Shown here: one piece after another, positions 45,652 to 56,567 of the stretch
How positions within the stretch are numbered: position 1 is the stretch's first letter
How the letters are laid out: each line of letters starts with the position of its first letter
Source of the DNA: Miscanthus floridulus
Taxonomy: Eukaryota > Streptophyta > Magnoliopsida > Poales > Poaceae
Assembly (NCBI RefSeq): GCF_019320115.1
Contig: NC_089584.1
Span: 74,059,533 to 74,123,532, forward strand
Reading direction: 5' to 3'
DNA: 64,000 nt
Notes under the pieces: model-generated
Told to the model about the DNA's origin: nothing
The model's input: only the letters and a program-made list of their open reading frames with translations
The model's database searches: none
Made by a program: the position numbers and the translations under genes

Positions 45652-46580
45652 GACTACAAAGGACTCAACGGGAGTGTCACATCCATAATCTACCACATGA
45701 CCCAGAATATAGGGTGTATCCATAGGTAAACAACGTATAAGCACCATGCTTACACAATATCGACCACTCACCCATGGTACCTTAGACTGAGCGCTATACG
45801 AATTTATGCATGAACATGATGATAATCTAACTATACTAAGCATATAATCAAAGTAGACGATGAACATTATAACGAAGAATATGAATATGATGAATACTAA
45901 TATTGCCATAACAATTGTATCTAGCATATAAAAATAATGGAGGTATAAAAGAGGGGTACAAAGATTATACCAAACCACGCTCTTGATAAGATTAGGAATC
46001 CAAGCAAAGACTGCTTGCCTCCCTCTGGACCTAGCCTAACTAGCTATGCCCTAGAATATGGTGGAGCTTTGAGCATGATTAGGCTTTATTTCTTCTCAAA
46101 TGACTTGATGACTGGGGTTATTATTCCTAGGAGGTGACAGGGGCTGGTATATATAGCCCTGAGTGTTCAACGTGAGCCCTTAGATCAAACTGACTTAAAG
46201 GACAGCGTCGATGCAACCTAGGAGGCAGTGGAGAACCATCATTCAAAGGAGGGGCTGACATGTTGGCCCAAGGGGTCAGGTGGCCTATAGGTGGGGCTGG
46301 CCAATCCCACCTGGTAGCCTCTGCCTCTTTGCCTCGGCGCAGAGTCCTTTTGAGTCGTCTAGAGTCTTCTAGTGTTCGTTTCGCTGTGGATAAGCGCAAT
46401 TAAATTAGACATGTAGGTCCACCTTGATAGTTTTCTGAATAAACCATCCAGAAAATATAGATTCACTAAAACTCATGGAATTTATTAGTTTAAACCCCTA
46501 GAACTTTGTTGGTGATTATATTTATGCTCTTATACATGTTATATTGATGGTTTTATAATGGTTGTTAACTACCATCAACA
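45652..46580 (-). repeat. Family F LTR, truncated 5' copy
   Basis: Starts TGTTGATGGTAGTTAAC at 46580 (minus) and matches the 3' copy until 45652, which corresponds to 43467. About 550 bp of the LTR end are missing. It contains a TATA box at 46148-46155. Confidence 0.8.
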
Positions 46581-46784
46581 CCCTCTCCCCCACCACCATC
46601 CCCAGGCACTTATTTAAGCAGGGGGTAGGGAGGATAGTGAGTCTTACCCCTCCTTTCTTCCCTAAACCCCTTAGCCTTAGATAGGGTGTGAGAGTGGTGA
46701 TTCTAGTTGTGCGCCATGGTCCATGGTGATTTCCGATGGTCGCGCCGACGTTGGGAGAAGGCTTTCAAGATCGGGCTCCACAGG
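46581..46784. other. 204-bp unassigned spacer
   Basis: C-rich start, CTTATTTAAG near 46610, then sequence with no similarity to the other repeats in the window. It could be a remnant of low-copy DNA or another retroelement terminus. Confidence 0.3.
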
Positions 46785-47076
46785 TGAAAGCTCTAGTTTG
46801 GTTTTGGTGAATTGATAAAACCCTAAGTGCTAACCCTTTGCTCTAAGTGAATTTGAGATAGGGTAGCACATTCTAAGTGATGGAGCAAATGGTGAAGATC
46901 ATGATGATGGTGGAAGGCCATGGTGATGATCAAGTGCTTGGGCTTGAAAATAAGAAAGAGAAAAACAAAACGGGCTCAAGGCAAAGGTCTAATTCCTAAA
47001 GCCATTTTGTTTTGCCGGTCAAGATGCAATAGAGTGTGTGATCGGGTTTAGGATAGATAACCATACTATAAAGAGA
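46785..47076 (+). repeat. Copia LTR, 5' fragment
   Basis: Has the intact start TGAAAGCTCTAGTTTGG and follows the LTR at 12971 for about 290 bp. It is cut by the truncated Tat element C at about 47077. Confidence 0.8.
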
Positions 47077-47217
47077 ACCCCAAAGGCTAAACAGAGTCAG
47101 CCCTATCCCCAAGGCAATTGGGGCATCACAAGTTGCACCTTCCTGGTGATGAAGGCGCTAGCATGATGATGCAGCTCTGTTGAGGGCCTCCTTAGTGGAC
47201 CTCTTGCTGTTCTCCAT
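47077..47217 (-). pseudogene. Antisense gene of Tat element C, 5' part
   Basis: MENSKRSTKEALNRAASSC starts at the ATG at 47217, then a TAG where Gypsy B has CAG, and RLHHQEGAT follows. It aligns codon by codon with the Gypsy B antisense ORF. By hand, about half of the roughly eleven base differences in the first 32 codons are synonymous third-position changes. It is cut at 47077 by the junction with Copia LTR. Its TATA box is at 47309-47319. Confidence 0.6.
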
Positions 47218-47308
47218 GATCTCGAACCTATGGGAAAGTAGAAACCACACTGAAGACATGAAAGGTTTGAGACAGAACAGGTTGTTTTTTGATCCACAGC
47301 CATGGCCC

Positions 47309-47319
47309 GTATATATAGC
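47309..47319 (-). promoter_or_regulatory. TATA box of the antisense gene in element C
   Basis: Minus-strand GGCTATATATACGGG, identical in position and sequence to the box in Gypsy B at 27928. Confidence 0.55.
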
Positions 47320-48217
47320 CTAGGAAGGTGAGAAGATAGATTTTGCCAAGGTTATGGAATTGAAGTCAGATACGGAAATGGATCGACACTCATGAAATTC
47401 AGGGGACGGATAACGAAGAGATAACTGTTTTGGACTTATTGCTTCCCATAATCACAAAATATCATGGGATGGATACAAAAAGTTTACATTGACCAGCGAT
47501 GAACCCGCCAAGGCTTCTTTGGATTGAAGGGAGTCTAGATCCCCACAAGGCCAAAGGTCATCATGAACCGAGTCACATTAGCCCGTTGATAAAATTATGC
47601 TAGGAGAAGGGGAAAGGCCGCCTACTTAACAGATGCCCAGCTGATTTCTCGGTGACTAGAAAACTATGGGAAAGAAGTATGTGGCTTTCCCAATGGGCAT
47701 TTGATGGAGCGAACAAGGGAAAGGTGTCCACACATTTTAGCCCTTGCAAACACTAGAACAACTCTGCGAGCATGGAGAGAAGACTCAGGTGATATCACAA
47801 GAATTCTTCTAACTTTAGTAGCTGATCCTCTTGCTCAACAAGGTGCTAAGATGAGCGACACAATCACCCTATGCACAAGAATTCCTCTAACCACTCAAGA
47901 TCTTCACGGCAAAAAGATAAACCATGGATGGTCTAGTGGAGTCAGAGGCACTCGAGGAAGCAGATAGAAGAGAAACATAGCTGAATTGTTGAATTGCTCT
48001 CGCCAGAGTTGGATAGACATTTTATAGTCGGCCTAGAAAGATGGATCCAAGTCCCCATGAAGCAATGATGCTCTCATAAAAGTTTTGAAGCATGGGCTCA
48101 TAAGTTGACATAGACGGTGATAAACAGTAGACCATAGATCAATATTCTCTACCCATGACTGCAGGACCTATTGGGGGTACAAACGTGATAATTTTGGAAT
48201 AAAATTACTTTTATCCC
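47320..48217. other. 3' internal non-coding region of Tat element C
   Basis: Inverted counterpart of 26986-27927 in Gypsy B. Apart from that match there is no ORF with recognisable protein. Confidence 0.5.
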
Positions 48218-48233
48218 AAAATTGGGGGGCATG
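48218..48233 (+). promoter_or_regulatory. Polypurine tract of Tat element C
   Basis: AAAATTGGGGGGCATG immediately before the LTR start TGTTTACACC at 48234; identical core to Gypsy B. Confidence 0.8.
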
Positions 48234-49430
48234 TGTTTACACCAAAATTTGGAAGAAGGATTGCAGGGACTCGAAAGCTCCCAAGATCATGTCATCAAGG
48301 AATCGATTGCATAAAGGTCAGTATTAGCTGATTCAAATGCAGCACTGGAATCGGCTCTCTTCAGATAGCGCCAGCAGATAACTATAAAAGCTACAATTGG
48401 CACCTGGAAAACATGTTGGACTCTACAAAAAGGGAAAGATTAGGGTCCAAGTTATCTTAAATTAGGAATGTTTTCTCTTAGGCCAAAAATTTTAATGAGT
48501 CGTGCTTAAGTAGGATTCATGCAAAGGTTTTGGGTATAAATATTGGACCCCGACTATTGTAAAGGACACAATCAATAAAATACAAGTTATTTACTTTTTC
48601 GGCTTCGGCCACCCTTTAGGAATAGGAGTAGAGTAGATCTCGATGAGTTCTTTAGCGAGCAGGGCTGCATCGGTCCGACCGACCTCTGGCTTGTCTATAA
48701 GTACCATCATGGCTTATACTTTTGTTCGTATGGCTGCATCAATCTGGTCGACCTCCACTATAACTCTGGTATAAGCTAGTTATCAACTCTTGTCTAGTTC
48801 AAGTACGACTGCATCGATTTGGTCGACCTCCACTGCTCGAACTAGATTAAGGTCAAGTTATCGATTCTATCTAAGGGTGGCATCCTTCGGGTAGATTCAT
48901 TAAGTTACCGATCTTGCTGATCTTTTCATTGTTATTAGTTTATAGCAACATCAATTCACCCAGTTGATATCGAATTAGATCGGCCTCATATCTTTTAGAT
49001 CCATCATTCATTTGTTACAACACAACATTATCTATCTTGAATGACGATTTATGTTTCATTGGTTGTTTTACTTTGATCTTGATTGTGCATAGTATGCGGT
49101 TAAGGCATGCATAATCTTGAAGAGGTCTGCTGGCTAGTTGAATCTAGTTTATGGTTCACCATTATGGCTATAACGATCCGATCGATCCCCACTGATGGCA
49201 CTATAGATTGGTGGAAGCCAGCTAGTAGATTTGTTCCTGGTTAGGCATGACCTTAGCTATTTGCTATGCTTGCATTGGCTAAATAGCTGATCGCCCGTGC
49301 GTTAATGCCTACGGTGTGCGTCCATGATTCTGTTAAGCGTAAACAGATCCGTGTGCTTTGAGGGCTTGATTCGTTGTCTTTTTCACGGATGCATCGATCC
49401 GGTTGAACCCCACTGTTAGAGATAGCCGGT

Positions 49431-49790
49431 CACTACTACAAAACAAGGATATTGTATCACTTTCTTGTAACATATTCATCAATGTGTTCTAGTGAAATTT
49501 CATAGTAACACAAAATAGTGTGTTACAGACTTTGGTTGTAACACAAAACACTTTTTTTTATAAAAATGTGTTACTGGCAATAATTATAGTAACACAAAAT
49601 TAATGTTACAAGCAAAATGTTACAAAAGTGTACTATGTTGTAACACATAAATGGAACATATAAAATGTGTTACAAATATATACCTTGTAGTAACACAAAA
49701 TAATGTTACAGTCCAAGTGTTACAAAGAAACATATACATGTGGACCTTCCTATTCATAGGCGACACGAACATCGCACCTAGCTATCGTAG
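49431..49790. repeat. CACTA left subterminal repeat region
   Basis: At least ten TGTTACA/TGTAACA-type words in both orientations between 49480 and 49740. The right counterpart is 51500-51920. Confidence 0.75.
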
Positions 49791-51204
49791 GTTGAACTAG
49801 AAAATCTCCTAGACACACAACTAGAGTTAGCACAAAATAGTGAGGGAGGAGTTGCATGGGAAGGTGATGCATTACATCGGGTGTTGGGAGAAGAGAAAGC
49901 TGGACAAGTGCACGGCATGGGATTGCTTCTAGTTCCTAAACAAGTTTATGGTCGAAGAACACACCATTTTAAGGACATTAATATAGTTTCACTAGATGGC
50001 TCATCATCTGATGTAGAGACTCATATGTTTGAGGAAATAAGGCAACTCAAAGAGCATTCTAGAATGCAAGACAAAGTTATTGAAGAACTAAAAAACAATC
50101 AAAGGCACCATGAGAACCAAGAAGCAACAATGGTAACAATGTACATTTTAATTTGTAACTTTGTATTGAAATGTGTTACTCAAACTTTATTTCTTTTCTA
50201 GGGAAATTGTGCTAGGAGTGATCACAACAATTCTCAGAATCAAGCAGTGCTTTCTAAAAGAAAGGTATTTGCTCTATTTTCCATGTTTTCACCTAATTTA
50301 GTCTTTTGGCTTTAATATTGTTTCAATTTTTTAGAGAGTTCACTGTGTTGCACCCAACCAGAATGATGGATTCCTTGAACACAGGGATGAATTGGTAAAG
50401 TCACTTTCTTGTGAATTTAATACTATTTTATTCACAAAGGATTTTTTATATTAACTCATGCTACTATCTTTTTTCCCTTTACTAGAATAAAGAAACATGT
50501 GAGTCTGAATATAGTGATGATGACAGTCTACTTTTATCCACCACAAGTAAAACAACAAAGAAACAAAAGGTATCTATGAACAACACTTTGCTGTATTTAT
50601 AGAGGAATTTTTGTCTTAATATTTCATACTTCATTTTATATGTGTAAGGGTCATCATGGAGGGTCTGGAGAGACTACGACCATTGCACACCAGGAGGTGG
50701 CTCATGACAAGGTTACATGCAACAAGCATCAAGCACCTAAACAACTTCCTGTAATGAAGGTAGATGAACATAATACACTTGGTCTAATTGCATAATCTTG
50801 ATGTACAACTAAGGGTTGTTGGTCACTAAGAGATTATGTCAAATTAATGTAGGTTGGGTCAATGGTGCTACTAATGACTTCAAAATATCCTAATAAGGCT
50901 AATGTGGCCTATGCAACTCTCTTGAGCACTGATCCAGAAGCCATTGTTGGTGGAGTTAAGACAGGAAGTCAATTCTACAAAGTGCGTATCGATCATGCTA
51001 TAGCAAAAGATGAGCCATTAGTGAGGCCTAGGCCTGGGTACAACAATATTGGTGATGCTCAATCCAAAGGAGTCTCAATTGCTTGGCCTTCGATGTTTGT
51101 ATGTTCAAACTAGCTTTCTTAACTTATATCATTGTACATATGTGGCCTAATTTGTAATCTTACAACTTACATTTTCTTTGCAGGTTCAAATGATTAATGG
51201 TTGA
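49791..51204 (+). CDS. CACTA TNP-like protein, 3' seven exons, fully open
   Basis: Predicted exons: 49791-50132, 50202-50264, 50335-50394, 50486-50569, 50649-50759, 50853-51098 and 51184-51204, all joined by GT...AG introns in phase 0, giving 308 codons without a stop until TGA. Exon 1 reads LAQNSEGGVAWEGDALHRVL, then GQVHGMGLLLVPKQVYGRR and a coiled-coil-like EEIRQLKEHSRMQDKVIEEL, resembling Transposase_24 (Ptta/En/Spm). Exon 6 reads VLLMTSKYPNKANVAYATLL, STDPEAIVGG and GVSIAWPSMF, resembling the TNP1/En/Spm C-terminal domain. These proteins bind CACTA subterminal repeats and help transposition. The first exon opens at a splice acceptor and has no initiating ATG, so upstream exons are lost; the protein start is unknown. 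This is the only long undamaged reading frame set in the window. Confidence 0.7.
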
Positions 51205-51499
51205 ATTCCTACATTGATGTGTACAAAGAATAATGGAAGAAGAAGCAATGGACTTTATGAATCCTAGCTAGTTCTTGAATTTTTCTTTCTAGTATGGACT
51301 ATGTGTGTTTGCTCTCTAGAGCCATATCATTATGTACAAATACTATGATTTAATCTGAACAAGCACTAAGTTTGAAATCATCCTACTATATGTGGATCTT
51401 GTTATGATTATTGAAATTTATGGTTTATGTGATTTTGCAATGTGTCATATTTGTGTGATTCTATAATAATCGGTGTGCCACATATATAGGCGAAACAAA

Positions 51500-51922
51500 T
51501 ATTTGTTTCCTAATCTGAATATGTTACAATAGATATAAACAAGTGTTACAAACCATGTGTTCCTTTGTTCCATACTATGCTCTACCATAATGTAGAAGTG
51601 TTACTAGAACTAAAAAAAGTGTTACAACAGACAATCACTATAACACTAGGCAAATGTTCCCATAGATAAATAAATGTGTTACAAACTCTGTATTCCACCA
51701 TAATGTGAAGTGTTACTAGAGAAAAAAAGTGTTACAACAAATATCATCGTAACACTAGACAAATGTTCCTATAGACAAGTAGATGTGTTACAATAAACTA
51801 GTCTATAGTAACATGGCCAATTGGAACACACAAAAAAATGTGTTACTAAGAGAGCTAGTAACACTTTTTCCAACCTACAATAACACAAGTTGGTGTTATT
51901 GTATCCCTGTGCTGTTGTAGTG
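51500..51922. repeat. CACTA right subterminal repeat region
   Basis: Repeated AAGTGTTAC, GTGTTACAA and TAACACTAG words up to the right end, in mirror orientation to the left side. Confidence 0.75.
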
Positions 51923-52682
51923 GGTTGAGTTTGAGGAGTCCATAGGTTTGTTCATGTGAAACAATCAATTGTTCACATGCTATAGTCCTTCTTACCTGAA
52001 TCGGCTATTTTAGCCGATTTATCCGAGCCTTCATGTATAGCATGTCTTTCGGAAAGCTTGTCGAAGTATGGATGTGTTTGTGGATTCTTTGGTTTTAGTT
52101 TGTTACTATCATCATAGCTGCCATTGATCTGGTCGAACCTTACTATTGGTGGTAACAGATTAGATTTAGAGCATTTATAGATCCGTTCATATCAGATAGT
52201 CGATTCGTTCGTGTGCTATATCTTTTCCTAATTAGATTCATTGGCTTAATGGTTTACACTAGCAATATCTATCTAGCTGATGATCTCATTTACATATACA
52301 TGTACTATACCTGCCAACTTAAAGTCAATCGCTACTCATAAGCTTTACAGTCCGTAACAACCGATTTCTATGTGGATCTGCTATTTAGTCACTTTTCCCG
52401 TATGGTTGCTCCCAAAGCGGCACACTTGGAACTATTTGGGCATAGACTGGCACGTTCCACCTTAAATTATTGATAAACTTTCTCTCCTTGTCAATTGTAG
52501 GGTTAAATTGACTGGTATGTCTTGGGAGGAGTACGCAGGATCGATCATCCCTGCATTGAAGCCTGGCGGATCTCCAGCTCCATCGAGGAGACCCTTCTAG
52601 CTTGCTCGTGTGCCTTGGCACGATTGACACATTTTCATGCCAAGACATGTTCTAGCATGCTCGGTGGGACCCCACAATCGTC

Positions 52683-54832
52683 ATGGCAGCTTACAACAAC
52701 AATGACATCCTTATGGTACCTTATGAAGACCTACCTGATGGAGATAAAGATGTCATCAGCAAAGCTATAGAAGAATTTTAGAACAAGTGTTTGTTGTCCT
52801 ACACCAAGACACATAACAATATAATTGTTCAAAAATATCCACTACTGAGAGTTTGGTTGCATGGGCAGACAGATGCAGATAAAGTAGAAGACAGGCATTT
52901 CTTTGTGGAAGTTGTAAACAAATCTGTTCATGATGCCATATCGAACCATAATGAAATCTTCTTGAACACATTCCACAACACCATGAAATAGGTGTTTCAC
53001 GGGTTTTTGGTTGATCAGGTTGGTCCGGCTTATTACAACATTCCACATCTGTCGACTTAGGGGACTAATCAAGCCGGTACTAGCCATCAAGAAGTAGCAC
53101 TAGCTAGTAATGATGATGTCCAGGTAGTTCAGAGTTCATCTAAGCAAGTTCAAGGTGCTACTACAAATCAGATACAATATAATCCTAGATTATCAGTGCA
53201 GCATGTGCAACAGCCGGTGGGGCAAGGTCAGAACCAGATGATTAATTTTGGCACATCAGGCCACATACCGTCGTTGGCTCAAAAAATAGAACCATCAATT
53301 CAAAAGATCCATAGAGATATAGATCCTAATGTCTATAACTAGAGACTTCAAGCAGCAAACCAGCAAAGGACCTAGCAGATAGAGATTTCACAAGGATATC
53401 ATTATGGCACAGATTACAATACCCTTCACATGATTCCGAATCCAGGGTACCAAGGTACCTAGAATTTTAATCCACAAACAGGTCAGTAGGTATAGAGAAA
53501 TCCAAATTCAAATGCTGATGATTTGTTGCTGAGAGTGACCGAGATGATGAAGAATTAGTTTAGTTTGAAGCCAAAAGAGCAGACCTTCTTGTACAAACGC
53601 CTATATCCAAAATGGTATGATTTGGTCGCTCTTCCTACAAATTATAGGCTCCCAAAGTTTGTTAAGTTCACTGGCCAAGACAGCACAAGCACAATAGAAC
53701 ATGTTAGTCGGTATCTTACACAATTGGGTGAAGCATCCGTTGAAGAGGCCCATCGAGTTCATTTCTTCTCCCTATCACTATCATGGCCAACCTTCACTTG
53801 GTTTTCATCACTGCTAGTCAATTCCATTACCAATTGGGCTAACCTAGAGAAGAAGTTTCATACATATTTTTACACTGGGATAGGAGAAAAGAAGATTACC
53901 GATTTGACAACTATAAGGCATAAAACTAATGAATCGGGCGCTGAGTTTCTTTAGAGGTTTCGAGAGACTAGAAATTTGTGCTTCTCATTAAACTTGGCTG
54001 ATGATCAGCAAGCTGCTTTGGCCATTCAAGGAATGTTGCCAACATGGAGATAGAAGTGCTGGGACAAGAGTTTGATAACTTGGGTCAATTGGCTCAACGA
54101 GTGGTAGTGCGCAATAGCTAGTTCCAGAATATGCGCAGAGATACCCGATTCCAGAAAACTGCCACAATGGCCGAAGCCTATAATCCATATTCAATCGATG
54201 ACAGCTATGAAGATGATGAAGAAGAGGTTGCCACGGCTGAATGGAATTGGGGTAAGAAGACGGTAATGGTGCCAAACCCTTGGGGAAGAGGAATCAAAGA
54301 GAGCTATGACTTCAATGTCACAAAATCTGACAAGCTCTTCGATTTCTTGCTTGAGAAGGGACATATCAAGTTGCCCGATAATCATGTTATGTTGCCCCCT
54401 GATCAGTTGAAGAATAAGAAGTTCTATAAGTTCCATAATGCTACTTCTCATTCCACTAATGAATGCAGAGTTTTTCTACAGCATATACAGAGGGCTATTC
54501 AGCAAGGAAGGCTCAAGTTCGATACGCCTCGGAAAATGAAAGTTGACGATAATCCTTTCCCAGGAGGTCAAAACATGGTCGATGCTAGACTACTCAAGGG
54601 GAAGACTAAAGTCCTAACATCAGTTAGATCAAAAGAAACTAGAATAGTCGATCGCAAGATGCAAATATCGACTAATGAGTACAGAAAAATTAAAAGGCAT
54701 CATGATGAGCAAAAGAGCCGGTATGAGCATGGAGAAACGTCAAAGGATGGGGCGACTAAGCCGCGTGTTACATATCAAATTTTGTTGAATAATGGCAGTG
54801 GCAAAAGGAAAAGGATTATCGGTGTTGGTTAG
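52683..54832 (+). pseudogene. Tat element C gag
   Basis: ATG at 52683 gives MAAYNNNDILMVPYEDLPDG and continues across many stops with RHFFVEVVNKSVHDAISNHN and VQHVQQPVGQGQNQMINFGT. The capsid core LYKRLYPKWYDLVALPTNYR, STIEHVSRYLTQLGEASVEE, NWANLEKKFHTYFYT is next. The open 233-residue C-terminal part (54131-54832) has EWNWGKKTVMVPNPWGRG, KKFYKFHNATSHSTNECRVF (degenerate zinc knuckle) and DDNPFPGGQNMVDARLLKGK. Most stops are TAG where the sister copy has CAG (52779-52781, 53058-53060, 53340-53342 among them). Confidence 0.82.
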
Positions 54833-55457
54833 AAGAGCAAGAATACCGGTGTCAATAGGAAGAAGAAAGATACGAAAGAAAATAGGCCAAATCACATTGG
54901 AATTATCCTTTCTTTAGACATTGCTGGAACAAAGGTTTGAAATTGCCTACCAGAAATGACTATCTAGAGTGCAGCGAACAATATTAGGAGTTTAGGCAGT
55001 CTCAAGCCAACCTCTAATCTATCCATTCTCTAGATGTTTATCATCATAATAACATGGATCGATGCTTAAAAAAATAGAAGTGTTCATGATTGGCTTAGAA
55101 ATCGAGTTGTTGATCAAAACTGGACTGATTATGAAGAAGAAAGTAATGAAGAAGGATATGTTCGGCAAGAAGGCCAATGGTGTCCAAGAGGATTGACGAG
55201 AAGCCAGAAGAGAAGGATGCAACACCTAAGGAACAGAGAGTTGGGACAGGCTTAGGCATCTGGCAAACCTCAAGTATGGCATGCTAAGCAAACAACCGAT
55301 AAAAGGCAACCATCGGCTAATATCCAAATGGCTTTTCTGTTGCCATTAGAGTTCAGAGCTCCAATAGATCAAGAAGTTTACTCAGATTTTGATGAATTGG
55401 AGTATGAGGGGATAGTTGCCAAGTTGACAGTTATATAGCAGGCTATATCAAGCATCG
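54833..55457 (+). pseudogene. Tat element C, gag-protease junction region
   Basis: Frames change, with HNHIGIILSLDIAGTKV-like and NRVVDQNWTDYEEESNEEGY-like pieces, then NIQMAFLLPLEFRAPIDQEV near 55318-55380, the start of the protease domain. It ends AAGCATCG where Gypsy D begins; CATCG at 55453-55457 is the candidate target duplication, whose partner lies outside the window. Confidence 0.7.
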
Positions 55458-56261
55458 TGTGGCAGAACCTCCTAAGTTATAGGACCCACATGCACCTGTC
55501 ACTGTCCAACGACCATTGACAACTATGCATATGTTCCTGGTAACTTAAAAAGTTTGTCGGGTGTCCTTGGGGAACCCCGAATCATCCATAATTTCTGAGC
55601 AGGATCACATTACAGAGTCATTGTAGTATTACAACATTTATTCAAATATATACATCAGAGTAAATTAGCGGAAGTCTTACGATAACATAGTTTACAAACC
55701 AGTGGTTTCAAACCTTACAAACTAAGTTCGATAATTATTACAAACCATAGTAGTAGTGGAGTGGCATAATTCACATAAACACAACACACAAAATAAACAT
55801 CCTGCCCAAGGATCACACATTTACTTGTCGTCATCGACCTGAACAACGGTCATGCAGCAAGGTCCAAAATAGACCTACTCATGAGGCTCACCTGCAACAA
55901 GGGTCAACGAACCCTGAGTACAAAAGTACTCAACAAGACTTAACCAAAATAACAACTGAGAAGACTCAGGAAGGTAGGTTCAAGGATTCAAGGTATGGCT
56001 TTAGCAATAATCAAGTTCTTTTGCATAAAAGCTCTTTAACAAAATTTTAGTATTTCAACATTTAAACTTCATCAGCACCATATATGAATCTGCCATGATC
56101 TGTAATGAGATCATGAACTTCATGTCAAACTCCTTCTCAAATCCAGCTCAAGTTTCAGTTATTAACTACGATGATGAACAATGAGTTGAGTCTCCATAAC
56201 CGAGGAGCAACGACGATTCGAACTGATTAAAAACCGAGCTGGGGATTCCAGACCACACGAC

Positions 56262-56287
56262 ATATGCAGGTCCCCGACCTACATATA
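56262..56287 (-). promoter_or_regulatory. Eroded LTR palindrome in Gypsy D
   Basis: CATATGCAGGTCC and CCGACCTACATATA correspond to the arms of the perfect palindrome in Gypsy A, with two or three changes. It lies in the same place relative to the hairpin. Confidence 0.4.
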
Positions 56288-56545
56288 TCAACCTACCCTC
56301 AGGTCTTCTAAAATAAGAACGGGTCCACGCCACCCGAGAATACAATACTCCACCAATCCAGCCCATTGCCACGTGGGTACATGCTATTCTCGCCATCTCT
56401 CCACTCCCAGTGCATGATTAGCCATTCTCGTAATAGAATCACCAAGTTAAGGCTTATCGGAGTATGTGGTTAGTACTACAAAGTCTCATCTCATGCAATT
56501 CAACAATGGACGGACCTTAATCGACATAGGCGGAAAGGAGCCGCT

Positions 56546-56567
56546 CACAAGACCTCCATGTCTTGTG
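56546..56567 (-). promoter_or_regulatory. Conserved LTR hairpin in Gypsy D
   Basis: Eight-base arms CACAAGAC and GTCTTGTG around six bases. The inner CAAGA/TCTTG pairs are as in Gypsy A, while the two outer pairs are replaced by different complementary pairs. An outer stem GGCGGA with TCCGCC (56528-56534 and about 56583-56590) may extend it. Confidence 0.5.

Larger units (their letters stand above)
49431..51922 (+). mobile_element. CACTA (En/Spm) element, non-autonomous, 2.49 kb
   Basis: Begins CACTACTACAAAA and ends TGTTGTAGTG, the inverse of CACTACAACA, flanked by GGT duplications at 49428-49430 and 51923-51925. Removing it rejoins the LTR sequence seen in Gypsy B. Many copies of GTAACAC / GTGTTAC words within 300-400 bp of each end form the subterminal repeats bound by TNPA-like proteins. 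It has a TNP-like gene but no DDE transposase. Confidence 0.9.
48234..52647 (+). repeat. LTR of Tat element C, split by CACTA
   Basis: TGTTTACACCAAAATTTGG at the start and CATGCCAAGACA at the end. Without the 2.49-kb CACTA insertion plus its 3-bp duplication it is about 1.92 kb, like the LTRs of Gypsy B. Confidence 0.85.
47077..55457 (+). mobile_element. Tat element C: recombinant copy with one central LTR
   Basis: Same family as Gypsy B but in plus orientation. Order is 3' internal region (47077-48217), PPT, LTR (48234-52647, holding a CACTA element), gag (52683-54832) and start of the protease region up to 55457, where Gypsy D is inserted. An LTR preceded by the tail and followed by PBS and gag cannot be a simple element. 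It is the middle of a tandem pair or a recombination product. The part right of Gypsy D lies beyond the window. Confidence 0.82.

Noticed and set aside
42919..46580. Two F LTRs in the same orientation suggest a complete element.
   Set aside because: The 5' LTR lacks its last ~550 bp, there is no PBS or gag-pol and no target duplication; it is a deleted derivative.
46581..46585. CCCTC beside the F element, identical to the duplication of the F solo LTR at 6918.
   Set aside because: The other end of this F element (42914-42918, ATGCT) does not match, so it is chance or a lost partner, not evidence for target preference.
49431..51922. Dense GTGTTAC/GTAACAC repeats resemble a CRISPR-like or satellite array.
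   Set aside because: Spacing is irregular, both orientations occur and they cluster at CACTA ends, so they are subterminal repeats.
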